Origin: Enterococcus wangshanyuanii
Lineage (GTDB): Bacteria; Bacillota; Bacilli; Lactobacillales; Enterococcaceae
Direction: 5' to 3'
Length of the DNA stretch: 64,000 bases
NCBI RefSeq assembly: GCF_002197645.1
Contig: NZ_CP021874.1
Location: forward strand, 3,778,362 to 3,842,361
Shown here: in pieces, positions 10,592-16,863 of the stretch
Layout of the letters: every line of letters begins with the position of its first letter
Position numbering within the stretch: the first letter of the stretch is position 1
Notes under the pieces: model-generated
Told to the model about the DNA's origin: nothing
The model's input: only the letters and a program-made list of their open reading frames with translations
Databases searched by the model: none
Translations under genes and position numbers: made by a program

Positions 10592-11524
10592 TCATGAATG
10601 AGTTTCTTTAAAGTGAAGTGCTGCACCAATCAAGTTTGCATCTTTTTTAAAGTGACAGATTTTTATAGTAGGTGCCAACAATTCTTGCTCTTTTTTCAAT
10701 AAACTTCGATAAAAGTCAATTTTAGTTTTCTGACTCACTAATACTTCAGCAATCGTCTTATTTAGATTGGGTAAAAGATCAGGATTATTACTGACTCCTC
10801 CGCCTAAACCAATAAATTCTGGAACGAATGCATCATTTAAAAAAATCAGAATTTCTGCCAAAGAGAGATACATACGCTCAATTTCTTGACAAGCGACAGC
10901 ATTTCCCTGTTCAGCAAGATCGAATACATCTTTTCCTTCGATCATGTTTGGCCATTTAAAATTTTTAATGGAAACAGTTTTTCCTATTTGGACAGGAGAA
11001 ACGCGTGAATTATGCATCATTTTTATAGTATCAGCGATAAATTTTTCAATCGTATCGATTTTTTCAGCTGAGTTTACAAGAATTTTTCCTTCTTTAACAA
11101 TAGATAAACCAACGCCTGACCCAATGATCGTAAATAATGCATTTTGATGATTTTTGCCGATTCCTAAAGTCATTTCAGCTAAAGCTGCACTATCTGCATC
11201 ATTTTGTAATGAGACAGGCAAGCCCAATAAGTCAGAAAACTCTTTTTGAAATTCTCCTATGTGCAAAAAAGGGACATAGCTCAGTCCGCGAATCATTCCT
11301 GTTGATTCATCAGGTTCTCCAGGACAGCTGACAGCTATACCGATAAGTGAAAACTCACTTGAAAATTGTTCACATAATTGTTGTACAGATGCATAAAGCG
11401 ATTTTCTAGTTCGAGGTGTAGGAAAACTATTTTGGTGATATAACGTTTCATTAGACCAAATACCATATTTAACAGCAGAGCCTCCTATGTCAAGAACCAG
11501 TAGTGCTTGTTTACGAGTAGTCAT
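10592..11524 (-). CDS. ROK family sugar kinase-like protein
   Basis: ROK proteins are glucokinase-like sugar kinases or sugar-responsive regulators. This 310-aa protein has the N-terminal phosphate-binding motif LVLDIGGSAVKYGIW, the catalytic-aspartate region LQNDADSAALAE, and the second glycine motif GLGGGV. There is no N-terminal helix-turn-helix, so it is a kinase-type member. The zinc-binding CxCGxxGC motif common in ROK kinases is not evident, so substrate and activity are uncertain. The gene stands alone, convergent with the rRNA methyltransferase unit. GGATCC at 11528-11533 overlaps its ribosome-binding region. Confidence 0.85.
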   Translation of the reverse strand: MTTRKQALLVLDIGGSAVKYGIWSNETLYHQNSFPTPRTRKSLYASVQQLCEQFSSEFSLIGIAVSCPGEPDESTGMIRGLSYVPFLHIGEFQKEFSDLLGLPVSLQNDADSAALAEMTLGIGKNHQNALFTIIGSGVGLSIVKEGKILVNSAEKIDTIEKFIADTIKMMHNSRVSPVQIGKTVSIKNFKWPNMIEGKDVFDLAEQGNAVACQEIERMYLSLAEILIFLNDAFVPEFIGLGGGVSNNPDLLPNLNKTIAEVLVSQKTKIDFYRSLLKKEQELLAPTIKICHFKKDANLIGAALHFKETHS

Positions 11525-11635
11525 ATCGTTGGATCCTTTCTGGAAAATAGATGTCTTAAGGTAAGTGTAACATAATTTTTCATAGCTTTTGTTCTTAAAA
11601 AGAGTAAGTAGGACCCTCAGTTATCTTGGAACAGT

Positions 11636-11664
11636 GTGACATAACTATTTTTTTATGCTATGAT
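11636..11664 (+). promoter_or_regulatory. Promoter of the antitoxin-like RNA
   Basis: GTGACA (11636-11641) and TATGAT (11659-11664) are separated by exactly 17 bases. They sit just upstream of the structured RNA region and read toward the peptide gene on the opposite strand. Confidence 0.65.
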
Positions 11665-11670
11665 AAATAT

Positions 11671-11790
11671 GAAAAGAGGTAGAATTTCCTACCTCTCTTG
11701 TAGACCCGTTCAAAAGACGGTGACTATAATTAAATTTGTGAAGCCATCTAATTACTGTCGAAGTGGAATTAGATGGTTATTTTTTTGGTT
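11671..11790 (+). ncRNA. Candidate type I antitoxin RNA, convergent with the 28-aa peptide gene
   Basis: About 120 nt follow a good promoter and carry no credible ORF. A first hairpin is GAGGTAGAATTTCCTACCTC. The terminal hairpin, CCATCTAATT pairing with AATTAGATGG and followed by T-rich sequence, overlaps the end of the peptide gene on the other strand. Convergent small RNA and toxin mRNA overlapping at the shared terminator is the arrangement of Fst/par-type and holin-like type I loci. The transcript ends are inferred, not measured. Confidence 0.65.
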
Positions 11791-11863
11791 TATCTTGGTC
11801 TATGATCAGCACCACTAAAGTTGCAAATGCAACCATCAGCGTAAGTGCTTCAAAAACAGACAT
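11777..11863 (-). CDS. Holin-like type I toxin peptide, 28 aa
   Basis: The peptide starts MSVFEALTLMVAFATLVV, continues as one hydrophobic helix and ends in charged DQDKPKK. This is the pattern of the short holin-like toxin peptides of Lactobacillales, which act at the membrane. AAAGGA lies six bases before the ATG on the minus strand. A longer leader (to about 11960) contains a possible TATGAT box. The stop codon lies inside the terminator hairpin of the opposing RNA. No toxicity can be shown from sequence, but size, helix, spacing and the convergent RNA all agree. Confidence 0.75.
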   Translation of the reverse strand: MSVFEALTLMVAFATLVVLIIDQDKPKK

Positions 11864-11981
11864 GTCTATTCCTTTCCAGGGATAAAGCAGAGAACCATAA
11901 GCATCACCCCTTTTTCTAGGAGTTAGCCACCATCTTTTTCACTTTTCTACTCATCGATCATAACATAGTTCATTTTTGTAA

Positions 11982-12644
11982 TTAGGCAGAGAAAAAATCA
12001 AGTAACGACTCTGCTAAGATATCGTTATCAATAATATAGCTACCGTGATCTTGGTTTTCCATGATTTTCAAGTCAGAAGCTTCAATCAGTTGGTGCATTT
12101 GTTCAAATATCTCTAATTCGCATAGATCATCATCCGCAGCGATGATCAGTGTAGGGACTTCGATTTTACGTAATTCTTGTAAAGGAATATTTGGCTGTTC
12201 CATCATCAGTTTAAATAAAGGGTCTTGCGTTTCTTTATATTTTTCGACAATATGGTCAAAGATTTCAGGTTTTAGCTGTTCAGGGCTTGTATTGGCACCT
12301 AAAAGAGCTAGTTTATTGAGCCAAGATAATTTTTTGATGCCCATGAGGATCGCTAAGATGGCGCCATCACTGAAGCCAACGATGTTGACCTTCTCAAGCT
12401 TTAAGACATCGATAAAATCAATGATATCATCAGCCATTTGTTCATAATCATATTGTTCTGTCCGCGCACTTTCCCCGTGATTACGACTATCAATCGCATA
12501 AACCGCAAAGTCCTTTTCTAATTTTTGACTTAACTGATCAAAAATATGATGATCTTCACCATTTCCGTGCAGTAAAAGTAGTGGATCACCTTGCCCAGAT
12601 TTTGTATAAAAAAGTTCAGTACCATTAACGTTGATCAATGTCAT
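11982..12644 (-). CDS. Alpha/beta-fold hydrolase
   Basis: This 220-aa alpha/beta hydrolase has the oxyanion-region LLLLHGNGEDHHIF near residue 23 and the nucleophile elbow GFSDGA. The nucleophile position keeps the G-x-S-x-G spacing with Asp-Gly-Ala following. Later come an acidic residue in LIIAADDDLCE and the catalytic histidine in ENQDHGSYI. Substrate is unknown. AGGAGGAAAATATT precedes the ATG. A MerR-type regulator lies just upstream on the same strand. A long palindrome between the two genes may be the operator controlling this hydrolase. Confidence 0.85.
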   Translation of the reverse strand: MTLINVNGTELFYTKSGQGDPLLLLHGNGEDHHIFDQLSQKLEKDFAVYAIDSRNHGESARTEQYDYEQMADDIIDFIDVLKLEKVNIVGFSDGAILAILMGIKKLSWLNKLALLGANTSPEQLKPEIFDHIVEKYKETQDPLFKLMMEQPNIPLQELRKIEVPTLIIAADDDLCELEIFEQMHQLIEASDLKIMENQDHGSYIIDNDILAESLLDFFSA

Positions 12645-12700
12645 AATATTTTCCTCCTGATGGTTGTTTTTATTGTGTTGTTAAGAAGAGTATAACAATT

Positions 12701-12728
12701 GAACCTTGACAGCATCATGTCAAGGTTC
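12701..12728. promoter_or_regulatory. 28-bp palindrome between MerR regulator and hydrolase
   Basis: GAACCTTGACA and TGTCAAGGTTC are perfect 11-bp inverted arms around six bases. The CTTGAC/GTCAAG core resembles many MerR-family operators, and a TATACT box lies beyond it in the hydrolase direction. There is little T-run, so a pure terminator role is less likely. It could be the operator for the hydrolase gene or a weak terminator of the regulator gene. Confidence 0.5.
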
Positions 12729-12741
12729 GCAAAAGGAAGAG

Positions 12742-13113
12742 CTATTTTTTTCGGCTAGCATCGACTTTCTTTTGGTATTTCTCGATTTTATAATCCAGCA
12801 TATCGATGCCTTCTTGAATTTGTCTCATTTCATTTAGAGCAATTTGCTTTTGTTTTTGTAAAAGCGCCAGTCGATTTTGATTGGTCGCATCACCTTCGTG
12901 CCACCAATCGATGTATTGTTTGAGGTCTTCGATCGTCATTCCAGTCTTTTTTAAATGTAAGAAAAAATCGATCCATTCTTTGTTTTGTTCATCATAAATT
13001 CGGATATTATTTTGGTCTCTATTTACAGTGATCAGGCCTTCTTTTTCATAAAAACGCAAGGTGTATGGGCTCAGACCCGTGATTTGCGAAAATTCTTGGA
13101 TTTTATAAGTCAT
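12742..13113 (-). CDS. MerR family transcriptional regulator
   Basis: The 123-aa protein has an N-terminal MerR winged helix (IQEFSQITGLSPYTLRFYEKEGL) and a long dimerisation coiled coil from about residue 75 to the end. No cysteine cluster or effector-binding domain follows, as in the small stress-type MerR proteins. AGGAGGAGG lies before the ATG. Its promoter (13146-13176) has a 19-bp spacer filled by a perfect palindrome, so autoregulation by DNA distortion is likely. A paralogue is encoded at 14492-14875 beyond a divergent transporter gene. Confidence 0.92.
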   Translation of the reverse strand: MTYKIQEFSQITGLSPYTLRFYEKEGLITVNRDQNNIRIYDEQNKEWIDFFLHLKKTGMTIEDLKQYIDWWHEGDATNQNRLALLQKQKQIALNEMRQIQEGIDMLDYKIEKYQKKVDASRKK

Positions 13114-13145
13114 TGCTTCCTCCTCCTAAATAGGTTTCTAGTTTT

Positions 13146-13176
13146 ATTTTACCATGTAGAGCTAGCTCTAAGTAAA
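13146..13176 (-). promoter_or_regulatory. MerR-type promoter with 19-bp spacer (minus strand)
   Basis: On the minus strand, TTTACT and TAAAAT are separated by 19 bp. The spacer contains the perfect palindrome TAGAGCTAGCTCTA (13157-13170). Over-long spacers with an operator between -35 and -10 are the hallmark of MerR-controlled promoters. It reads into the 12742-13113 regulator. Confidence 0.75.
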
Positions 13177-13200
13177 ATTCTGCTATTTTTTCAATAATCC

Positions 13201-13231
13201 TTGACTTCGAGTGCACTCTAAGAGGTATCCT
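13201..13231 (+). promoter_or_regulatory. MerR-type promoter with 19-bp spacer (plus strand)
   Basis: TTGACT (13201-13206) and TATCCT (13226-13231) are 19 bp apart. The near-palindrome CTTCGAGTGCACTCTAAG (13205-13222) fills the spacer. It reads into the transporter and MerR gene pair at 13263-14875. Confidence 0.78.
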
Positions 13232-13262
13232 GAGATAGAGAAGAGGATGAAGGGGTGGGAAA

Positions 13263-14453
13263 ATGAATATTCTAAGATTGAGGAAAATATCGATTTTGTC
13301 AGTCTCGCTGATCGTGGTTTCAGGCGCTGCGATCGGAGCGAATATACCAGCAATTGCAGAAACATTTCCTGAAATTCCATTGCCGTTGATAGAGATGTTA
13401 ACAACGATTCCAGCACTATTTATTATCCCTGCTGTATTGCTAAGTACAAAAATTGCTAAATATATAGGCTATAAAAAGACAGTTTTGATGGGATTAGGTA
13501 TCGTTTTGATTTCAGGAATTCTTCCGGCTATAGTGAATAATTTTACAACTATATTTATTTCCAGAGCTTGTTTTGGGTTTGGCATAGGGCTGTTTAATTC
13601 GTTGCTTATTTCAATTATTAGTTATTTTTATCAAGGGAATGAACGGGCAGCAACAATTGGTTTTCAAAGTGCATTTGAAGGAATCGGCGGTATGTCATTG
13701 ACGTTCGTTGTGGGACAGTTACTAAAAATTAATTGGCAAGCCTCCTTTTGGGTCTATTTGATTGTCGTACCAATTTTTATTTTGTTTGCTTTATTTGTAC
13801 CAGAGATTTCTCAAAGAGAAATAAATCAAAGGGCTCAAAATAAAAACAATGATTTTGAGTATGTTGAAATACTAGAACATAGATTATCTACAATGGTATT
13901 TTCAGGGTATATTTGTTTATTGATTTTGGTTGTGTGTATCTATATGTCAATAACTGTTAAAGGCACTTTGTTGATGACGACTTTAGGTTATGGGGATGCA
14001 ACTGACGGCAGCAATATTTTATCATTGATTGGAGTTGGTGCAATGACTGCCGGGTTTTTATTTGGGCCTATTTATACTGTGACGAAGCAATGGACGTTGC
14101 CACTGGCATTTTTTGTGATGAGTATCGGGATGTTAATGATTGGTTTCTCTAATCAAGTTTGGCTGACAGGGCTTGGAGCAATGATTTGTGGTTTCTCTTT
14201 TCGAACCTTTATTCCTTATTTATTTAACCAAACTAATAGTCGCTCAGGACAAAAGGCTGCCTTTCGAACTTCGTTATTGCTGGTGGGGTTCAATCTCGGT
14301 TCAGCATTTTCTCCATATGGAATTGCTTTGATTGAGAGCGTATCTAATTTTTCAACTATTCGCGGAATATTTTTTTCAGAAGCTATTTTACTATTGCTTT
14401 TGGCGATTGCTACAGTAGGAATTGTATTTTGGGAAAAAAAGCGAATTGAATAG
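13263..14453 (+). CDS. MFS family transporter
   Basis: The 396-aa protein has about twelve hydrophobic segments. The conserved A-motif region between helices 2 and 3 appears as KIAKYIGYKKTVLMG. A second long loop lies near residues 180-210 (ISQREINQRAQNKNN). It belongs to the major facilitator superfamily and most resembles drug or small-molecule exporters, but no substrate can be assigned. GATGAAGGGGTGGGAAA precedes the ATG. Expression probably depends on the MerR-type promoter 30 bases upstream, and the MerR gene that follows is the likely regulator. An inducible efflux unit is the simplest reading. Confidence 0.88.
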   Translation: MNILRLRKISILSVSLIVVSGAAIGANIPAIAETFPEIPLPLIEMLTTIPALFIIPAVLLSTKIAKYIGYKKTVLMGLGIVLISGILPAIVNNFTTIFISRACFGFGIGLFNSLLISIISYFYQGNERAATIGFQSAFEGIGGMSLTFVVGQLLKINWQASFWVYLIVVPIFILFALFVPEISQREINQRAQNKNNDFEYVEILEHRLSTMVFSGYICLLILVVCIYMSITVKGTLLMTTLGYGDATDGSNILSLIGVGAMTAGFLFGPIYTVTKQWTLPLAFFVMSIGMLMIGFSNQVWLTGLGAMICGFSFRTFIPYLFNQTNSRSGQKAAFRTSLLLVGFNLGSAFSPYGIALIESVSNFSTIRGIFFSEAILLLLLAIATVGIVFWEKKRIE

Positions 14454-14491
14454 TTTCTATAGCATATCACTTGAAGTAAGGAGAGGTTAGT

Positions 14492-14875
14492 ATGAATATC
14501 AGTACAGCAAGCAAGGAAACGAATGTATCAGCGGATACAATTCGGTATTATGAGCGGATCGGATTGATCCCGCCAGTTAAAAGGACCGAAAACGGGATTC
14601 GCGAATTTAGTGAGGAGGATCTACGTTGGATCATTTTTAGCAGACAAATGCGTAACGCAGGTCTTTCAATTGAATCCTTGATCGAGTATTTAAGTCTTTT
14701 TCGTGAAGGTGACCACACGGTTCCTGCTCGTTTAGAGTTGTTGAAAGAACAGGAAATGATTTTAAAGGAACGAGTGGATATGATGCAACGTGCATTAGAT
14801 CGTCTGGCGTTTAAGATTGAAAATTATGATAGTCATATGGTTCCTAATGAGAAAAAATTGAAGAAATTTAGTTGA
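14492..14875 (+). CDS. MerR family transcriptional regulator (second paralogue)
   Basis: This 127-aa regulator has a typical MerR head (ASKETNVSADTIRYYERIGLI) followed by FSEEDLRWIIFSRQMRNAGL. A coiled-coil tail lies from residue 75 (LELLKEQEMILKERVDMM). The arrangement matches YyaN/AdhR-type one-component regulators. It follows the transporter gene by 38 bases with AAGGAGAGG before the ATG, so both are probably under the 13201-13231 promoter. A bidirectional terminator ends the unit. Confidence 0.92.
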   Translation: MNISTASKETNVSADTIRYYERIGLIPPVKRTENGIREFSEEDLRWIIFSRQMRNAGLSIESLIEYLSLFREGDHTVPARLELLKEQEMILKERVDMMQRALDRLAFKIENYDSHMVPNEKKLKKFS

Positions 14876-14902
14876 AAAACTATATAGACAAAAATCAATG
14901 AT

Positions 14903-14947
14903 AAAAAAAGAGGAAAGTGAACTAAATCTCACTTCCTCTTTTTTTTT
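14903..14947. terminator. Bidirectional terminator
   Basis: AAAAAGAGGAA and TTCCTCTTTTT arms, extended by GTGA/TCAC, have T-runs on both strands. It ends the plus-strand MerR unit and the minus-strand two-peptide operon. Confidence 0.85.
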
Positions 14948-14953
14948 AAAAGC

Positions 14954-15022
14954 TTATTTAAACCAACCTAAAACGCCTGAGACTGTATTTAAAATACCTT
15001 GTATAATATTGATAATAAACAT
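14954..15022 (-). CDS. Small amphipathic peptide 2 (22 aa)
   Basis: The ORF starts MFIINIIQGILNT and ends GVLGWFK. Hydrophobic residues alternate with small and polar ones as in an amphipathic helix. There is no leader, no Cys pair and no Gly-Gly cleavage motif. AGGAG lies nine bases before ATG 15022. An ATG two codons earlier (15028) is also possible but too close to that site. It is the second of two such peptides in tandem, before a terminator. Size and pattern recall phenol-soluble modulins or leaderless bacteriocin peptides. That resemblance is one of character, not proven homology. Confidence 0.65.
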   Translation of the reverse strand: MFIINIIQGILNTVSGVLGWFK

Positions 15023-15049
15023 ACACATTTTCTCCTATTCTGTAATTAA

Positions 15050-15115
15050 TTATTTAAAGAAATTGAAAAAATTAGAAGTAACATCTAACCAATACTTAAC
15101 GATATCCACCCACAT
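15050..15115 (-). CDS. Small amphipathic peptide 1 (21 aa)
   Basis: The peptide begins MWVDIVKYWLDVTS and ends NFFNFFK. It is rich in aromatic residues with charged residues spaced along one helix face. A strong ribosome-binding site (AAAGGAGG, eight bases before the ATG) and a near-consensus promoter (TTTACA-17-TATTAT on the minus strand) precede it. A 28-bp palindrome lies between promoter and gene. Together with the next peptide it forms a two-gene unit downstream of an Rgg-type regulator. Possible roles are secreted toxin, bacteriocin pair or signal; none is established. Confidence 0.7.
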   Translation of the reverse strand: MWVDIVKYWLDVTSNFFNFFK

Positions 15116-15146
15116 GAATAATTCCTCCTTTCCTTTTTATTTAAAA

Positions 15147-15174
15147 CATATAGTAATATTAATATTTCTATATG
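15147..15174. promoter_or_regulatory. 28-bp palindrome at the start of the two-peptide transcript
   Basis: CATATAG and CTATATG flank AATATTAATATT, with only one mismatched pair in the whole 28 bp. It lies just downstream of the -10 box for the peptide operon, a position where a bound dimer would block transcription. The nearby Rgg-type protein is the natural candidate ligand, but this is inference. Confidence 0.6.
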
Positions 15175-15177
15175 AAG

Positions 15178-15206
15178 ATAATAACACTCTTTTTTCGTTT
15201 TGTAAA
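15178..15206 (-). promoter_or_regulatory. Promoter of the two-peptide operon
   Basis: On the minus strand, TTTACA (complement of 15201-15206) and TATTAT (complement of 15178-15183) are separated by 17 bases. They lie about 65 bases upstream of the first peptide. Confidence 0.75.
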
Positions 15207-15320
15207 TAAAAAATATATCTTTTTTTATCATTGATACAAAAATTATCTGGTTAATTACTAATGGAATGAGAACTAGCTGTTGAAAATGCCGTGTAGAGTT
15301 ACTTTTTATATCCTACCTTC

Positions 15321-16184
15321 TCAGTTACACAGCTTCTCAAAAAATTCAAGAATCTCCATACATTCTAATTGTTTTGCCAAGTGTAATTTTTCTTCTAAAT
15401 GATCCATATGACAAGGATTAGAAGTGTCTACTTTGGAATTGCAATAGCAGATTATACATTTTAAAAATAGCCATTGGTATAGTTGCTTATTCTTTTGTGC
15501 AATGTTTTTTCCAAAGGATGCGTATTCGATGGCAGGATCGTATTTGTTTTCCATAATGAGTAACGTACACAGATTACATATAAAACTTAAGATGTTATTT
15601 TTTTCTAAAAAAAATGAACTATATTTTTCAATGTACTCTGAAATCATGGGCATCATATCAAGAATTTCTTCTGTTGAAAAACAAAACATCGTATTATTAA
15701 ATAATCGAAAATCATAAATTGTCCAACTATTGATACTTTTAAAGTAGCTATTGATAGAGTCAACAGATTTGCGACTGGCTAATAAATTTTTTTTGCTTTT
15801 AAATTTGCAATGTGCTTCTAGAACGATTAACAGGTGCTTGTATTTTAGTAATTTATCCTCTGAATATTTTTTCTCTAAATGATTCTTTAATTCCAGATAC
15901 TCTTTTTCGGTATATTCTGCGTAATTTTCTATTGTATTAAACCGTAGATTGTCATTGTTCTTATCCATTTCTTGTTGAATCAAGAAAACAAATTCATCTA
16001 ATTCTGTATTTAAGCGCTCTAATAGTTCCAATAGTATTTTGATAGATGGAGAATATTTATTTGATTCTAATAAGGAAAGATAGGATCTAGAGATAATATT
16101 GTTACTTACATATTCTTGGGTATAGTTATGGCTCAATCTAATTTTTTTTAGAATATCGCCGATTTCTATTTCGTTTATTTGCAT
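15321..16184 (-). CDS. Rgg/MutR-type helix-turn-helix regulator (RRNPP-like)
   Basis: The 287-aa protein starts with an XRE-type helix-turn-helix (residues 10-62: ILKKIRLSHNYTQEYVSNN, SYLSLLESNKYSPSIKILLELLERL). A long all-helical region follows, of the TPR-like type found in Rgg, MutR and PlcR regulators that bind short peptides. AAGGAGAG precedes the ATG. The gene is divergent from the RiPP precursor at 16472 and lies upstream of the two amphipathic peptides, so it is placed to control both. The cognate signal is not proven. A 12-residue hydrophobic ORF and the precursor itself are both nearby candidates. Confidence 0.85.
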   Translation of the reverse strand: MQINEIEIGDILKKIRLSHNYTQEYVSNNIISRSYLSLLESNKYSPSIKILLELLERLNTELDEFVFLIQQEMDKNNDNLRFNTIENYAEYTEKEYLELKNHLEKKYSEDKLLKYKHLLIVLEAHCKFKSKKNLLASRKSVDSINSYFKSINSWTIYDFRLFNNTMFCFSTEEILDMMPMISEYIEKYSSFFLEKNNILSFICNLCTLLIMENKYDPAIEYASFGKNIAQKNKQLYQWLFLKCIICYCNSKVDTSNPCHMDHLEEKLHLAKQLECMEILEFFEKLCN

Positions 16185-16286
16185 GATTACAATCTCTCCT
16201 TATATATTATTCAGAAAAAAGTGCCTAGGTCTCCCTGAGATATTTTCCTGAATTTGGATTTATTTTAACCTATAAATAGAGAAAAA

Positions 16287-16320
16287 TATAGTTATTTTTT
16301 TGTATAAAATACTAACTATA
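16287..16320. promoter_or_regulatory. Inverted repeat and -10 region in the Rgg/precursor divergent promoter
   Basis: TATAGTTA (16287-16294) and TAACTATA (16313-16320) are perfect 8-bp inverted arms separated by 18 bp. The centre contains TGTATAAAAT, a candidate -10 for the plus-strand peptide genes. An operator for the divergent Rgg-type regulator is the likely meaning. Confidence 0.5.
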
Positions 16321-16383
16321 TGGCGTTATTATTTTTTTTTGTTGTACTATCAAATAGAAGATTACGGGGGAGGTGTTTAAATT

Positions 16384-16422
16384 ATGCCTGTTATTTTATG
16401 TGTGCTATGGTTTTTTTTATAG
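16384..16422 (+). CDS. Possible 12-aa hydrophobic peptide
   Basis: The ORF MPVILCVLWFFL stops at TAG and is preceded by GGGGGAGG ten bases upstream, which is far stronger than chance would require. It lies between the Rgg-type regulator and the RiPP precursor. Rgg regulators of streptococci respond to short hydrophobic peptides (SHPs), usually longer than this. It could be a signal peptide gene, a leader peptide, or a chance ORF. Confidence 0.3.
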   Translation: MPVILCVLWFFL

Positions 16423-16471
16423 AACAATTTAACCTGTTATCTTTTAGAAAATTTGGAGGGAGGTATGAAGA

Positions 16472-16567
16472 ATGGAATTCAAAAAAATTGAAGAAAAAGA
16501 CGCTAACTTTATCATTGTCGGCGGACTTTTGGTTGTCGGTGGATTGATTGCAGCTGTAGTTTGCTAG
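16472..16567 (+). CDS. RiPP-like precursor peptide, 31 aa, C-terminal Cys
   Basis: The ORF has a charged leader (MEFKKIEEKDA) followed by a hydrophobic core of about 20 residues with two VGG repeats (IIVGGLLVVGG) and a single terminal cysteine. GGAGGGAGG lies eight bases before the ATG. It is the first gene of a plus-strand cluster with an M50 protease, a ThiF/MccB-like enzyme and an ABC transporter, so a ribosomally made, modified and exported peptide is inferred. MccB-type enzymes activate a peptide C-terminus. A free C-terminal Cys would be an obvious site, but the chemistry is unknown. No similar precursor is recognised. Confidence 0.7.
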   Translation: MEFKKIEEKDANFIIVGGLLVVGGLIAAVVC

Positions 16568-16575
16568 TCAGACTA

Positions 16576-16777
16576 ATTTTAATTCTCAGAGGATAAACTT
16601 TACGTGTTATAGATGCTGAATTACTTATGAGGTTGGTTAAAAGAAAGTCTATTTCTGAGAATTAAAGTAGTATGAAAGTTCAATCAACATTTTTATGCGG
16701 GAGTATCCAAGGGGAGATATGACTTTATCAAGACCAAATTAATTGATTATTTGGAGATAAGTACCTTGGCTCCCGCT
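16576..16777 (+). promoter_or_regulatory. Two large hairpins between precursor and modification genes
   Basis: TTTAATTCTCAGA pairs with TCTGAGAATTAAA across 16577-16664, with a loop of more than 60 nt. Then GCGGGAG plus CCAAGG pairs with CCTTGG plus CTCCCGC across 16697-16777. Neither has a T-run. Their position between the peptide gene and the enzyme genes suits partial attenuation or mRNA processing, so that the precursor is made in excess. The stretch 16568-16863 has no other convincing gene. Confidence 0.5.
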
Positions 16778-16863
16778 ACTGTTAAAAAATGCCTGACGAA
16801 AATTAGAATAGGAAGAGTATCACTTAATAATACGAGTGATCTGCTTATTGAGGGGAATAACTT

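Noticed and set aside
14898..15209. Plus-strand 103-codon ORF across the two-peptide region
   Set aside because: It lies opposite the two peptides, starts inside a terminator and has no ribosome-binding site. The minus-strand reading is far better supported.
16320..16547. 75-codon ORF overlapping the RiPP precursor in another frame
   Set aside because: Its start has no ribosome-binding site, while both small ORFs within it (16384 and 16472) have strong sites.
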